Assembly: GCA_014649155.1 (NCBI GenBank)
Contig: BMSM01000011.1
Coordinates: 62,001-126,000 of the forward strand
DNA length: 64,000 nt
Origin: Streptomyces griseoviridis
Lineage (GTDB): Bacteria > Actinomycetota > Actinomycetes > Streptomycetales > Streptomycetaceae
Reading direction: 5' to 3'
The notes below the pieces were generated by a model. It worked only from the letters and a program-made list of their open reading frames with translations, was not told the DNA's origin and did not search any database. This document shows, in pieces, positions 1 through 8,448 of this stretch (position 1 is the first letter of the stretch; each line of letters begins with the position of its first letter). Made by a program: the position numbers and the translations under genes.

Positions 1-803
1 GACTTGGTGTGGATCTGGCTGACCCGGCTCTCGGTCACCCCGAGCACGTGGCCGATCTCGGCCAGGGTGAGTCCTTCGTAGTAGTAGAGCGTGACGACGG
101 TCTTCTCGCGTTCCGGGAGGGTGTTGATCGCGCGGGCGAGGAAGCGGCGCAGTTCCCGGTCCTCGGCCACCTCCACCGGATTGTCGGCGGCGGTGTCCTC
201 CAGGGTGTCCATGAGGCTGAGCCGGTCACCGCCGCCGTCTCCGCCGGCGTGCAGCAGTTCTTCCAGCGCCACCACGTTGGCCAGGGACAACTGGCTGAAG
301 ACCGCGTGCAGTTCCTCGACGGCGATGCCCATCTCGTCGGCGACCTCCCCTTCCGTGGGGGTACGGCGCAGGCGTGCCTCCAGGGTGGCGTAGGCGCGTT
401 CCACGCTGCGGGCCTTCTGCCGGACGGAGCGCGGGATCCAGTCCAGGGCCCGCAGTTCGTCGATCATGGCGCCCCGGATGCGGGTGATCGCGTACGTCTC
501 GAACTTGATCTCGCGGCCGAGGTCGAACTTCTCGATCGCGTCGATCAGCCCGAACACTCCGGACGACACGAAGTCCGCCTGTTCGACGTTGGGCGGCAGA
601 CCCACGCTCACCCGGCCCGCCACGTACTTCACCAGGGGCGAGTAGTGCAGGATCAGCTGTTCCCGCAGCCGTTCGTCCCCCGTCGTCTTGTACGACCGCC
701 ACAGCTCGTCGAGCGTCGAGGGGGCGGGCGGCCGCACGCTGCCACCGTCGCGGGCGGCTGGGGGGACCGCCGCCCGTCCGGGCCCGGAGGTGTGCTGGGG
801 CAT
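1..803 (-). CDS. whiG: RNA polymerase sigma factor WhiG (sporulation sigma factor), C-terminus cut off
   Basis: This is a FliA/SigD-type alternative sigma factor needed to commit aerial hyphae to sporulation. 267 codons are present; from memory the S. coelicolor protein has 280 residues, so about 13 are lost past the window edge. Visible are region 2 ([20 protein letters not shown], then [19 protein letters not shown], the core-binding and -10 segments) and the region 4 helix-turn-helix ([20 protein letters not shown]) at the truncated end. The ATG at 803 follows AAGG about 6 nt upstream. The gene lies 283 bp downstream of dprA on the same strand, and this gap holds a BldD-like box at 1002-1016, so separate developmental transcription is likely. 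Identity is near certain. Confidence 0.96.
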   Translation of the reverse strand, partial: [267 protein letters not shown]

Positions 804-1001
804 TCGTCGCCTTGTGCCGTTCTGCCGTGTTCTGGTGCCGTCTGCGGACTGTCGGTCCGGTGTCTGGATGGTGCCTGTCTGCGCGGGGTCTTCACGGGGG
901 TCTTCGTGAGCGTAGCGTGACTGGACTGTCGCGGTGTGCGAAGAGAGGGCGTCGAAGGGTGCGCAGATACGTTCCGTCGGACGCTCTCCCGATACCCGCC
1001 G

Positions 1002-1016
1002 ATCGCTCTGTGTGAT
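1002..1016 (-). promoter_or_regulatory. candidate BldD box upstream of whiG
   Basis: On the minus strand this reads ATCACACAGAGCGAT. It fits the published BldD pattern nTnACnC(A/T)GnGTnAn at every fixed position except one T replaced by C. It lies about 200 bp upstream of the whiG start. BldD is known to repress whiG directly in S. coelicolor, so position and target agree. Binding here is inferred. Confidence 0.6.
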
Positions 1017-1086
1017 CACTCGAATACCTCAACTGCGGGAATTCCCAAGGGCGTAGGGGTTCCCCCGGACGGCCGAACACGCTCGG

Positions 1087-2385
1087 TCAGCATGGGTCGT
1101 GGGCCGTGCGGGTCGAGATCATCGCCTGGCGTGTCAACTTCCAGCCGTCGTCGTGTCGTTCGACGTAACCGAGTGCTCGAAGCTCGTACAGCCTCGCGAT
1201 GGCGTCGTCCTGTGAGGTCTGTGCGCGGCGTGCGATCCCGGCGGGTGTCGCGCTGCCGCGCCCCGGCAGGGCTGCCAGGACCTGCCGGGCGCCGGGTTCG
1301 AGGAGGTCGGTGGGGAGGACGGGGCCGCGCCGGTCCGGGGCCAGTTCGCCGATGTCGCCGACCAGCTCGACGATCTCCGCGGCGTCGGTGACGAGGACGG
1401 CGTCGGCGCGCAGCAGTTCGTGGACTCCGGCGGAGAGGGCGCTGGTGGCCGGGCCGGGCACGCCCATCACGTGCCGGCCCAGGCGGCGGGCGGCCCGTGC
1501 GGTGACGAGGGAGCCGCTGCGGTGGGCGGCCTCCACGACGGCCGTGCCGCGGGTCAGCGCGGCGATCACCCGGTTGCGGAGGATGAACCTGCTCGGTGTC
1601 GGGTGCTCGCCGGGTGGCAGTTCCCCGACCACCAGGCCCTGGTCCGCGATTCTCCTGATCAGCTCGGTGTGGCAGCGGGGGTAGGGCCGGTCGACGCCGC
1701 AGGCGAGGACGGCGACGGTGGCCCCGCCGGCTCCGAGGGCGCCCCGGTGGGCGGCGCCGTCCACCCCGTAGGCGCCGCCGGAGACCACGACCCAGCCGCG
1801 CTCGGCGAGGTCGGCGGCGAGTCCGGCCGCCATGTGCGCCCCGTACGCGGTGCAGGCGCGGGCGCCGACCAGGGCGACGGATCTCAGGGCCCACATCCGC
1901 AGGCTGGGCCGGCCGCGGACCCACAGCCCGAGGGGCCGGGCGTCCCCCAGGTCGTCGAGCTGTCCGGGCCATTCGGGGCTGCCCGGTGCCACGAACCGCA
2001 CGCCCGCGGCCCGCGCGGTGTCCAGGTCCCGGACGGGGTCGGCCCGCTCGGCGCGGGCTCGCAGTCCGGCCCAGCGCCGCTCGGTCGTGCCCGGCGGCGG
2101 GGGTCCGTCGCAGGTCAGCCGGCGGACCACCTCTCGTGTGCCGTGTTCCCTGATCCACCGCCCGCCGGTCTCGTCGCCGGGTTCGATGACGCGGGTGAGG
2201 AAGACGCGGTCGAGCAGCGCCTCGTCCGCCTCTTCCTCGGTCCGCCCTGCTTCTTCCTCGGTCCGCCCCGCCTCTCCCCCGGTCCACCCCCGCGCTCCCC
2301 CGAGTCGCCCCGCGCCGTCCGGCCCGGTCGGTGCCCGGGTCGGCGCCTGGGCCGCCGGGCCGCCCTTCTCCTCCTCCGCGCTCAC
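1087..2385 (-). CDS. dprA: DNA-processing protein DprA
   Basis: DprA/Smf binds incoming single-stranded DNA and loads RecA. The central Rossmann-like fold is clear: SVALVGARACTAYG, VVSGGAYGVDGAAHRGAL, PGEHPTPSRFILRNRVIAAL and VVEAAHRSGSLVTARAA. A C-terminal winged-helix DprA domain follows (ATPAGIARRAQTSQDDAIARL). GTG at 2385 overlaps the comM stop by 4 bp (GTGA), which suggests translational coupling. The first 55 residues are low-complexity and acidic, with EAGRTEEE repeated in tandem, so the true start could be internal. The protein is 432 residues. The neighbouring order yraN-comM-dprA is the usual actinobacterial arrangement. No other competence gene is visible, so its role in Streptomyces remains uncertain. 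Confidence 0.93.
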   Translation of the reverse strand: MSAEEEKGGPAAQAPTRAPTGPDGAGRLGGARGWTGGEAGRTEEEAGRTEEEADEALLDRVFLTRVIEPGDETGGRWIREHGTREVVRRLTCDGPPPPGTTERRWAGLRARAERADPVRDLDTARAAGVRFVAPGSPEWPGQLDDLGDARPLGLWVRGRPSLRMWALRSVALVGARACTAYGAHMAAGLAADLAERGWVVVSGGAYGVDGAAHRGALGAGGATVAVLACGVDRPYPRCHTELIRRIADQGLVVGELPPGEHPTPSRFILRNRVIAALTRGTAVVEAAHRSGSLVTARAARRLGRHVMGVPGPATSALSAGVHELLRADAVLVTDAAEIVELVGDIGELAPDRRGPVLPTDLLEPGARQVLAALPGRGSATPAGIARRAQTSQDDAIARLYELRALGYVERHDDGWKLTRQAMISTRTAHDPC

Positions 2386-4001
2386 GTCATCGCCCCGATC
2401 GTCATGGGCGTGCCGCGCGGTACCCCGGTGCGCAGGTGCAAGGCCAGGGCGACGTCCCCGGCGTCCGGCCGGTCGTGGCCGGTGAGGTCGGCGACGGTCC
2501 AGGCGACGCGCAGCACCCGGTCGAGGCCGCGGGCGGTGAGGGCGCCGCGGTCGAGGCTGCGTTCGGCTTCGTCGAGTGCGCCCGGTACGGCGTACCAGCG
2601 GCTGCGCAGTTCGCGTCCGGGGATTTCGCTGTTGGTGCGCCAGGGGGTGCCGGCGAGCCGGGCGGCGGCGCGTTCCCGTGCCGCGCGCACCCGGTCGGCG
2701 ACGGTGGCGGTGGATTCGCCGGGTGTGCCGCAGGCGGCCAGTTCGGTGCGGGTGACGCGGTCGACCTCGACCCGGAGGTCGACGCGGTCGAGCAGGGGGC
2801 CGGAGAGCCGGGACTGGTAGCGGCGGATCGCGGCGGGTGAGCACTCGCAGAGGTGGTCCCTCAGGGAGAAGCGTCCGCACGGGCAGGGGTTGGCGGCGAG
2901 GACCATCAGGAACCGGGCGGGGAAGCGGACGACGCCGGCGCTGCGTGCGATGACGACGTGGCCGTTCTCCAGTGGCTGCCGGAGGGCGTCGAGGGCCTGG
3001 CCGCTGAATTCCGGGGTCTCGTCCAGGAAGAGGACGCCTCGGTGGGAGAGGGAGACGGCTCCGGGTCGCGCGATGCCGGGGCCGCCGCCGACCAGTGACT
3101 GCATGGTCGCGGAGTGGTGGGGTGCGCAGTAGGGGGCGGTGTCGATGAGGGGCCTGCCGGGGGGCAGCAGGCCGGCGACCGAGTGCACGGCCGTGACCTC
3201 CAGGGATTCCTGGCGGGTGAGCCGGGGCAGGAGGGCGGGCAGCCGCTCGGCGAGCATGGTCTTGCCGGCGCCGGGCGGGCCTTCCAGGAACAGGTGGTGG
3301 CCGCCGGCCGCGGCGACCTCGGCGGCTGTGCGGGCCGCCGGCTGGCCCACGACGTCGGCGAGGTCGTGTCCGGGGTCGTAGGCGGCCGCGCCGGGCATGC
3401 CGGTGGCCGCGCCGGTGCCGGGGACCCGCAGTCCGGCCAGCAGTGGGTCGGGACGGCCCTGCTGGTCGGGTTCCTCTTCGGGTACGGGTTCGTCGGCGAG
3501 TACGGCGATGAGCTGGCGCAGGCTGCGGACGCCGAGCACGGAGACGCCGGGCACCAGGGACGCCTCGGCGGCGGCGCTCTCGGGCACGACCACCTGTTCG
3601 TATCCGGCGTCGGCTGCGGCCAGCACCGCCGGGAGGATGCCCCGTACGGGCCGTACCCGGCCGTCGAGGCCGAGTTCCCCGATCATGACGATGTCGGCGA
3701 GCACCCGGGGGTCGATCCGCTCGGCTGCGCCGAGGACGGCCGCGGCGACGGCCATGTCGAAGCCGCTGCCGCTCTTGGGCACGGATGCCGGGCTGAGGCC
3801 CACGGTCAGTTTCTTCTGCGGCCACTGCACGCCGGAGTTGACCACGGCGGCCCTGACCCGGTCCCGGCTCTCGGTGAGGCTCTTGTCGGGCAGGCCGACC
3901 AGGGTGAAGGCCGCGACGCCGGGTTCCAGGTCGGCCTGGACCTCGACGACGACTCCTTCGACTCCGGCGAGGGCCACCGAGCAGGTGCGGGCGAACGCCA
4001 T
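2382..4001 (-). CDS. comM: YifB/ComM family Mg-chelatase-like AAA+ ATPase
   Basis: This is a 539-residue AAA+ protein of the Mg-chelatase subunit ChlI type; ComM homologues are hexameric helicases promoting branch migration in natural transformation. The N-terminal LonC-like domain is seen in LEPGVAAFTLVGLPDKSLTE and VGLSPASVPKSGSGFDMAVA. The ATPase core has Walker A (LEGPPGAGKTMLAERLPALL), Walker B (GVLFLDETPEF) and the zinc-ligand-like string NPCPCGRFSLRDHLCECS. I place the start at ATG 4001, 8-9 nt after a GGGGGT run; a GTG one codon upstream is also possible. It touches the yraN stop and overlaps dprA by 4 bp, so the three genes form one tight unit. Confidence 0.92.
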   Translation of the reverse strand: MAFARTCSVALAGVEGVVVEVQADLEPGVAAFTLVGLPDKSLTESRDRVRAAVVNSGVQWPQKKLTVGLSPASVPKSGSGFDMAVAAAVLGAAERIDPRVLADIVMIGELGLDGRVRPVRGILPAVLAAADAGYEQVVVPESAAAEASLVPGVSVLGVRSLRQLIAVLADEPVPEEEPDQQGRPDPLLAGLRVPGTGAATGMPGAAAYDPGHDLADVVGQPAARTAAEVAAAGGHHLFLEGPPGAGKTMLAERLPALLPRLTRQESLEVTAVHSVAGLLPPGRPLIDTAPYCAPHHSATMQSLVGGGPGIARPGAVSLSHRGVLFLDETPEFSGQALDALRQPLENGHVVIARSAGVVRFPARFLMVLAANPCPCGRFSLRDHLCECSPAAIRRYQSRLSGPLLDRVDLRVEVDRVTRTELAACGTPGESTATVADRVRAARERAAARLAGTPWRTNSEIPGRELRSRWYAVPGALDEAERSLDRGALTARGLDRVLRVAWTVADLTGHDRPDAGDVALALHLRTGVPRGTPMTIGAMT

Positions 4002-4363
4002 CACGCCACCCCCCGCGCGTGTTCCACGACGGGTGCGCCGCGTCGCGGCAGGAGCACGCCGACGAGGTCGATGCGGACACCGCCGGGCGGTGTTCCGCCG
4101 TGGGTCTGGGTCCAGCGCTGGGCGAGGTCACGGAGCCGCTCGGCCTTCTCCGGGGTCACCGCGGCCATCGGGTGCTCGAACGGACCTGCCCTGCGGGTCT
4201 TGACCTCGCAGACGACGAGGGTGTCGCCGTCCTGGGCGACGATGTCGATCTCGCCGGTCCTGCCGCAGCGCCAGTTGCGCTCCAGGACGGTCATTCCGGC
4301 TTCGGCCAGCCTGCGGGCGGCGAGGGTCTCGCCGTACTTGCCCATGGCGCTTCGTGCGTTCAT
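4001..4363 (-). CDS. YraN family (UPF0102) nuclease-like protein
   Basis: This is a small restriction-endonuclease-fold protein of about 120 residues, usually found beside comM and dprA. The conserved segments GEIDIVAQDGDTLVVCEVKTR carry the D-ExK type catalytic pattern of this fold, and GKYGETLAARRLAEAGMTVL is the family N-terminus. I chose ATG 4363 because GGAGGT lies 9 nt upstream; ten extra upstream codons (MTVSAGGGAH) look non-coding. The biochemical function is not established. Its stop overlaps the comM start. Confidence 0.87.
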   Translation of the reverse strand: MNARSAMGKYGETLAARRLAEAGMTVLERNWRCGRTGEIDIVAQDGDTLVVCEVKTRRAGPFEHPMAAVTPEKAERLRDLAQRWTQTHGGTPPGGVRIDLVGVLLPRRGAPVVEHARGVA

Positions 4364-4496
4364 GTGGGCACCACCTCCGGCGCTCACGGTCACGCAGGCC
4401 GGCCGGTCGCGTCGGCCGCGGTGGACTACTCACCGGTTGTGGATAACCCCGTCACTCTTGCGGGTGAGTTCGTGGGCGGGCCGGCACCGGGCCGGC

Positions 4497-4805
4497 TCAT
4501 CCGCCGGGGAGCTCCAGGTCGTTCTTGTTCAGCTCCTCGATGTTCACGTCCTTGAACGTGAGAACCCTGACCTGTTTCACGAAACGAGCCGGCCGGTACA
4601 TGTCCCAGACCCAGGCGTCCGCCATGGACACCTCGAAGAACACCTCACCCTGGACCGAGTGCACCTGCATCTCGTAGTCGTTGGTCAGATAGAAGCGCCG
4701 CTCGGTCTCGATCACGTATTTGAACAGACCGACGACGTCTCGGTACTCCCGGTAGAGCTTCAGCTCCATCTCGGTCTCGTACTTCTCGAGGTCCTCGGCG
4801 CTCAT
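4497..4805 (-). CDS. DUF2469 conserved actinobacterial protein
   Basis: A 102-residue protein belonging to DUF2469, a family restricted to actinobacteria. It is rich in acidic and aromatic residues (EDLEKYETEMELKLYREYRD, then YVIETERRFYLTNDYEM), with no membrane segment, signal peptide or cysteine. No function is known. It sits between the NUDIX gene and yraN on the same strand, 133 bp upstream of yraN. In many actinobacteria it occupies this slot near rnhB/yraN, which suggests a housekeeping role in nucleic acid metabolism, but that is inference. Confidence 0.87.
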   Translation of the reverse strand: MSAEDLEKYETEMELKLYREYRDVVGLFKYVIETERRFYLTNDYEMQVHSVQGEVFFEVSMADAWVWDMYRPARFVKQVRVLTFKDVNIEELNKNDLELPGG

Positions 4806-4861
4806 GGCATGTTCCCCTTCAGCCGTGCGATCCCACCATTGTGCGCCAGGTCCGTGAGCCG

Positions 4862-5458
4862 CTAGACGATTTCGGTGTCAAGGGTCACCGGCCCGGCCGG
4901 TGGACCCTCGTCGAGCAGCGTGCGCAGCAGCTCGGCGAGTCTGGTCGGATACACCGTCTCACGGGCCCGGGCCAGTTCCCCGCAGGTCCACCAGCGTGCT
5001 CCGGCCACACTGCGCCGCTCCAGCTCGGTCAGGGCGGTGGGCGCGGTCTCGGTCCGGGTGGTGCGGGCCAGGTAGTACCACTCGTCCTGGTCCCAGCGGC
5101 GGCCGGCGAACGGGAAGGAGCAGCGGCGCCGCCACAGTACGGGCCCGAGGTCGATCTCGGTGATGCCGGTCTCCTCGGTGAGTTCCCTGCGGGCGGCCTC
5201 CTCGCGGGTCTCGTCGCCTTCGACGCCGCCGCCCGGGGTGAACCACCAGTCGTCGGCCGGGTCGTCCGGTTCGTGGCCGTGGAGCAGCAGGATGCGGTCC
5301 TCGGGGTCGAGCAGGACGACCCGGGCGACCTTGCGGAGTCCGTCCGGCCCGCCGAACGCGGCCGGCCCGTCCGTCTCGCCGTGCGCGTCCGGCCCGCCGG
5401 TCCTGTCCGGGCGGTCGGCGCGGCCGTCCTCGTCCGCCCGTGCCGTCTCAGCGGACAC
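4862..5458 (-). CDS. NUDIX hydrolase
   Basis: A 198-residue hydrolase of nucleoside-diphosphate-linked compounds. The NUDIX box occupies residues 77-99 (G-x5-E-x7-RELTEETGI) with all catalytic glutamates present. A charged, Asp/Gly-rich N-terminal extension of about 40 residues precedes the domain and is probably disordered. The GTG start at 5458 overlaps the end of sipZ by 11 bp, so the two are likely cotranscribed; S. lividans sipZ is likewise reported as first gene of an operon with unrelated genes. The substrate cannot be told from sequence. Confidence 0.88.
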   Translation of the reverse strand: MSAETARADEDGRADRPDRTGGPDAHGETDGPAAFGGPDGLRKVARVVLLDPEDRILLLHGHEPDDPADDWWFTPGGGVEGDETREEAARRELTEETGITEIDLGPVLWRRRCSFPFAGRRWDQDEWYYLARTTRTETAPTALTELERRSVAGARWWTCGELARARETVYPTRLAELLRTLLDEGPPAGPVTLDTEIV

Positions 5459-6218
5459 CGGTGGCCCCCTTCCGGGCGCGGGTGCGCGCGGCCCGCTCGG
5501 CCAGGGGTGCGTAGGCGGCTCCGCCCAGGATCAGGACGACGCCGGCGACCACGGCCCGGACGAGGAGCCGCAGGGGGCCGGGGGAGGACAGGGCGCCGAG
5601 TTCCGCGAAGCCGGACGGGCGGGGCAGCATGCCGTCCAGGGGCCAGACGACGGCGTCGACGCGGGCGTCCACGGCGGAGCGGGCCACCGTGCCGCCGGCC
5701 GCGTCGGTCAGGTGGGCGGTGGAGTCCAGTGAGGTGCGGCGCTCGTCGCCGAGCAGGAAGAGGCGGCCCTCGGGGACGGTGACGCCGGCGAAGCCGCTGG
5801 CCTCGGCCGCTTTCCCGGCGGGCAGGTACGGCTCGTCGATCTCCTTGCCGTTGACCTCGAGCTTGCCATCCTCGCAGCAGGAGACGGTGTCGCCGCCGAC
5901 CGCGACGACGCGCTTGACCATGGGTGCGTCGGCCCAGGCGGCGTCCTTGAAGACGACGACGTCACCGCGGCGCACGTCGGCGCCGTCGACGCGCTGGGCG
6001 AGTATCCGGTCGCCGGCGCCGATGGTCGGGGTCATGGAGTCGGTCGGCACGGTGTACGGCCGGTAGAGCACGGCGCCCCAGGCGAATCCGCCGAGGAACA
6101 GCACCATGCCGAGGGCGACGGCGAGCCCGGACAGCCGCCGGGCGGTCCGGCCGGCCGCCGGTCCGGTGGTCGCGCCGCGCCCGCGCGGGGCCGTACCAGT
6201 CGTGCTCTCGCCACCCAT
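5448..6218 (-). CDS. sipZ: type I signal peptidase SipZ
   Basis: This membrane-bound serine/lysine protease removes signal peptides from Sec and Tat substrates. It is 256 residues long. An N-terminal membrane segment covers about 29-51, the catalytic serine is S61 in PTDSM, and the catalytic lysine is K102 in PMVKRVVAVGGD. Box E (LLGDERRTSLDS) departs from the GDHRxxSxDSR of its neighbours. A second hydrophobic stretch near residue 213 suggests a C-terminal membrane anchor. A 207-bp gap separates it from sipY, matching the separate sipZ transcription unit of S. lividans. Confidence 0.9.
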   Translation of the reverse strand: MGGESTTGTAPRGRGATTGPAAGRTARRLSGLAVALGMVLFLGGFAWGAVLYRPYTVPTDSMTPTIGAGDRILAQRVDGADVRRGDVVVFKDAAWADAPMVKRVVAVGGDTVSCCEDGKLEVNGKEIDEPYLPAGKAAEASGFAGVTVPEGRLFLLGDERRTSLDSTAHLTDAAGGTVARSAVDARVDAVVWPLDGMLPRPSGFAELGALSSPGPLRLLVRAVVAGVVLILGGAAYAPLAERAARTRARKGATGVR

Positions 6219-6425
6219 GAGGCCGCACCTTACCGGGCGTCACCCTGCCTGGTCAGCCCTCATCGGCCCGGAGATCACGCGGCGGTCCCGCCACCGACGG
6301 CCGCACCGAACCTCCGCGACCCCGACGCCGGCATCGGCCCCCGTACTCGCGAAGGCGAAGGCAGAGGCGATGGCGAAGGCGTGGACCCGTACGCGCGAAG
6401 GCACCGCCCCGCGAACCCATCCCGC

Positions 6426-7457
6426 TCAGCGCGTGCCCACCGCCGGGTTCCGCCGGCGCCGCCACAGCACGAACGGCACGGCACCGGCGAGGGCCAGTCC
6501 CTGGGGTGCCACGGACAGGGCGCCGGCGGCCGACGCCTGGTCGTTCAGTCCGGCCTGGTCGAAGGTGTCCGGGACGGGCAGCGTGCTCCAGTGGTTGACC
6601 GGCCAGGCGACGACGATCGCGCGGCCGATGACTTCCTTGACCGGGACCATGCCGTTGTTCTTGTCGGCCTGGTTGTAGCGGGAGTCCCGGGAGTTCTGCC
6701 GGTGGTCGCCCATGACCCAGAGGTAGCCCTCGGGGACCTTGACCTTGAACTGGCCGCCCTGGTCGTCGACGCTGCACGGGGTGTTGCCCTGGTAGACGTA
6801 CGACGCCTCGTCCAGGGCCTTGCCGTTGACCTTGAGGGGTCCGGTGCCGTTGCACTCGACGGTGTCGCCGCCGACGCCGATGACGCGCTTGATGAGGTCC
6901 TTCTCCTCCGCGGACGGCATCAGGCCGACCCAGCTGAGGACTTTCTGGAGGGCGTTGGGCTGGGCCGTCGGCTCGCCGGCCAGCCAGTCGGCCGGGTCGT
7001 GGAAGACGACGATCTCGCCGCGCCCGGGTTCGGAGCCGAACCAGGGCGTGAGCTTGTCGACGAGGACGCGGTCGTTGATGGTGAGCGTGTTCTGCATCGA
7101 CGCGGACGGGATGGAGAAGGCCTGCACCAGGAAGGTCTTGATCAGCAGCGCGAGCACGAGCGCGATGCCGATCAGAAGGGGCAGTTCCTTCCAGAAGGAG
7201 CGCTGTTTCCTCGCCGGCCGGGCGGGCGGGGGCGGTGCGCCCCCCGGCCGCCGGCCGTCTGTTCCGTCCGGGCCGCCGGGGCCGTCGGGTCCGCCTGTCA
7301 TCGCGCCGTCTCCGTCCCGGCCCCGTTCCCGGTCCGTCCCGGCGTCACTCCCGGGGGCCGGGGCGCCGTTCACGGCCGGGCCGGCCGCGTCCACCGGGCG
7401 CCCGGGGCCCTCCTCGCCGTCGTGCCCGGACCGTGCGCCCACCGCCACATCCCCCAC
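6426..7457 (-). CDS. sipY: type I signal peptidase SipY
   Basis: A 343-residue signal peptidase with a long hydrophilic Gly/Pro-rich N-terminus (about 1-88), membrane segment at about 92-113, catalytic S120 (PSASM) and lysine K190 (DLIKRVIGVGGD). Box E is WVMGDHRQNSRDSRY. A C-terminal hydrophobic stretch followed by RRRR gives a second membrane anchor. GTG 7457 is supported by AAGGAG ending 7 nt upstream, even though this makes the gene overlap sipX by 113 bp. In S. lividans SipY is the major signal peptidase, with sipW, sipX and sipY cotranscribed. Confidence 0.9.
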   Translation of the reverse strand: MGDVAVGARSGHDGEEGPGRPVDAAGPAVNGAPAPGSDAGTDRERGRDGDGAMTGGPDGPGGPDGTDGRRPGGAPPPPARPARKQRSFWKELPLLIGIALVLALLIKTFLVQAFSIPSASMQNTLTINDRVLVDKLTPWFGSEPGRGEIVVFHDPADWLAGEPTAQPNALQKVLSWVGLMPSAEEKDLIKRVIGVGGDTVECNGTGPLKVNGKALDEASYVYQGNTPCSVDDQGGQFKVKVPEGYLWVMGDHRQNSRDSRYNQADKNNGMVPVKEVIGRAIVVAWPVNHWSTLPVPDTFDQAGLNDQASAAGALSVAPQGLALAGAVPFVLWRRRRNPAVGTR

Positions 7458-8448
7458 GCCATCTCCTTACTCCGTGCCGCCGCCTGCCCCTCGAACGGCG
7501 CAGGCCCACCACTCCCATAACGAGCGGGAGTTCCGCAGGGATCGGGAGCTGGATCATCTCGTTCGAATCTTCGGGGGCCACACTATGCGACGGGGCCGGG
7601 GCGGCGGACGCCGTGGCGCCCGGGTCGGCCACGGAGGCGTAGGTGTCCGGCTCGTTCAGGGTGGTCCAGTGTCCGAACGGCCAGGCGATCACCATGGCGC
7701 GGCCGACCACCTCGTCCTCGGAGACGGTGCCGAAGTCGGTGTCCTGGTGGTAGCGGGAGTCCGCGGAGTTGGAGCGGTGGTCGCCCATCACCCACAGCCG
7801 GCCCTGCGGGACGGTCACGTCGAACCGGGTCTCGGAGGGGACGTCCCCGGGGTTGAGGTAGTCCTCTTCCAGGGGGGTGCCGTTGACGGTGACGCGGCCC
7901 TGGGTGTCGCAGCACTCGACCCGGTCGCCGCCGACCCCGACGACCCTCTTGATCAGGTCCTTCTCGTCGTCGGAGGGGAGCAGGCCGATGAAGACGAGTG
8001 CTTCCTTGACCTGTTTGACGACGACGGGGTCGTCTCCGCCGCCGGTGGGCTGTTCGTCCTGGAGCCAGCCGCCGGGGTCGCGGAAGACGACGACGTCGCC
8101 GCGCTGCGGTTCGGAGCCGAACCAGGGGGTGAGCTTGTCCACCAGGACCCGGTCGCCGATCCGGATCGTCTGCTCCATCGAGCCCGACGGGATCACGAAC
8201 GCCTGCACGAGGAACGTCTTCAGTACGAGGGCGATCACCACGGCGACGCCGATGAGGAGGGGTATCTCCTTGACGGCGCCGCGCCGCCGGCGCCGTTTGA
8301 CCTTGCGCTGGAGTCTGCGCCGCTCCGCGCGGGTGCGTCCGCGTCCGGAGGCGCCGCCGGCGGGTCCTGCGGTACGCCGTGACCCGGTCGGCAGGAGGTT
8401 CTCCGCGGGGCTGCTGGGCGTGCCCCGGGGTTTGCCGCGGCTACCCAT
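7345..8448 (-). CDS. sipX: type I signal peptidase SipX
   Basis: A 367-residue signal peptidase. An Arg/Lys-rich cytoplasmic N-terminus (QRKVKRRRRRG near 47-57) precedes a membrane segment at about 61-83. The catalytic serine is S90 (PSGSM), the lysine K167 (DLIKRVVGVGGD), and WVMGDHRSNSADSRY is box E. After a C-terminal hydrophobic stretch (LPIPAELPLVMGVVGL) there are about 55 Arg/Gly-rich residues encoded largely within the 5' end of sipY in another frame. The start ATG overlaps the sipW stop by 8 bp. The tail may be real, or a frame change may extend it artificially. Confidence 0.88.
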   Translation of the reverse strand: MGSRGKPRGTPSSPAENLLPTGSRRTAGPAGGASGRGRTRAERRRLQRKVKRRRRRGAVKEIPLLIGVAVVIALVLKTFLVQAFVIPSGSMEQTIRIGDRVLVDKLTPWFGSEPQRGDVVVFRDPGGWLQDEQPTGGGDDPVVVKQVKEALVFIGLLPSDDEKDLIKRVVGVGGDRVECCDTQGRVTVNGTPLEEDYLNPGDVPSETRFDVTVPQGRLWVMGDHRSNSADSRYHQDTDFGTVSEDEVVGRAMVIAWPFGHWTTLNEPDTYASVADPGATASAAPAPSHSVAPEDSNEMIQLPIPAELPLVMGVVGLRRSRGRRRHGVRRWRGGCGGGRTVRARRRGGPRAPGGRGRPGRERRPGPRE

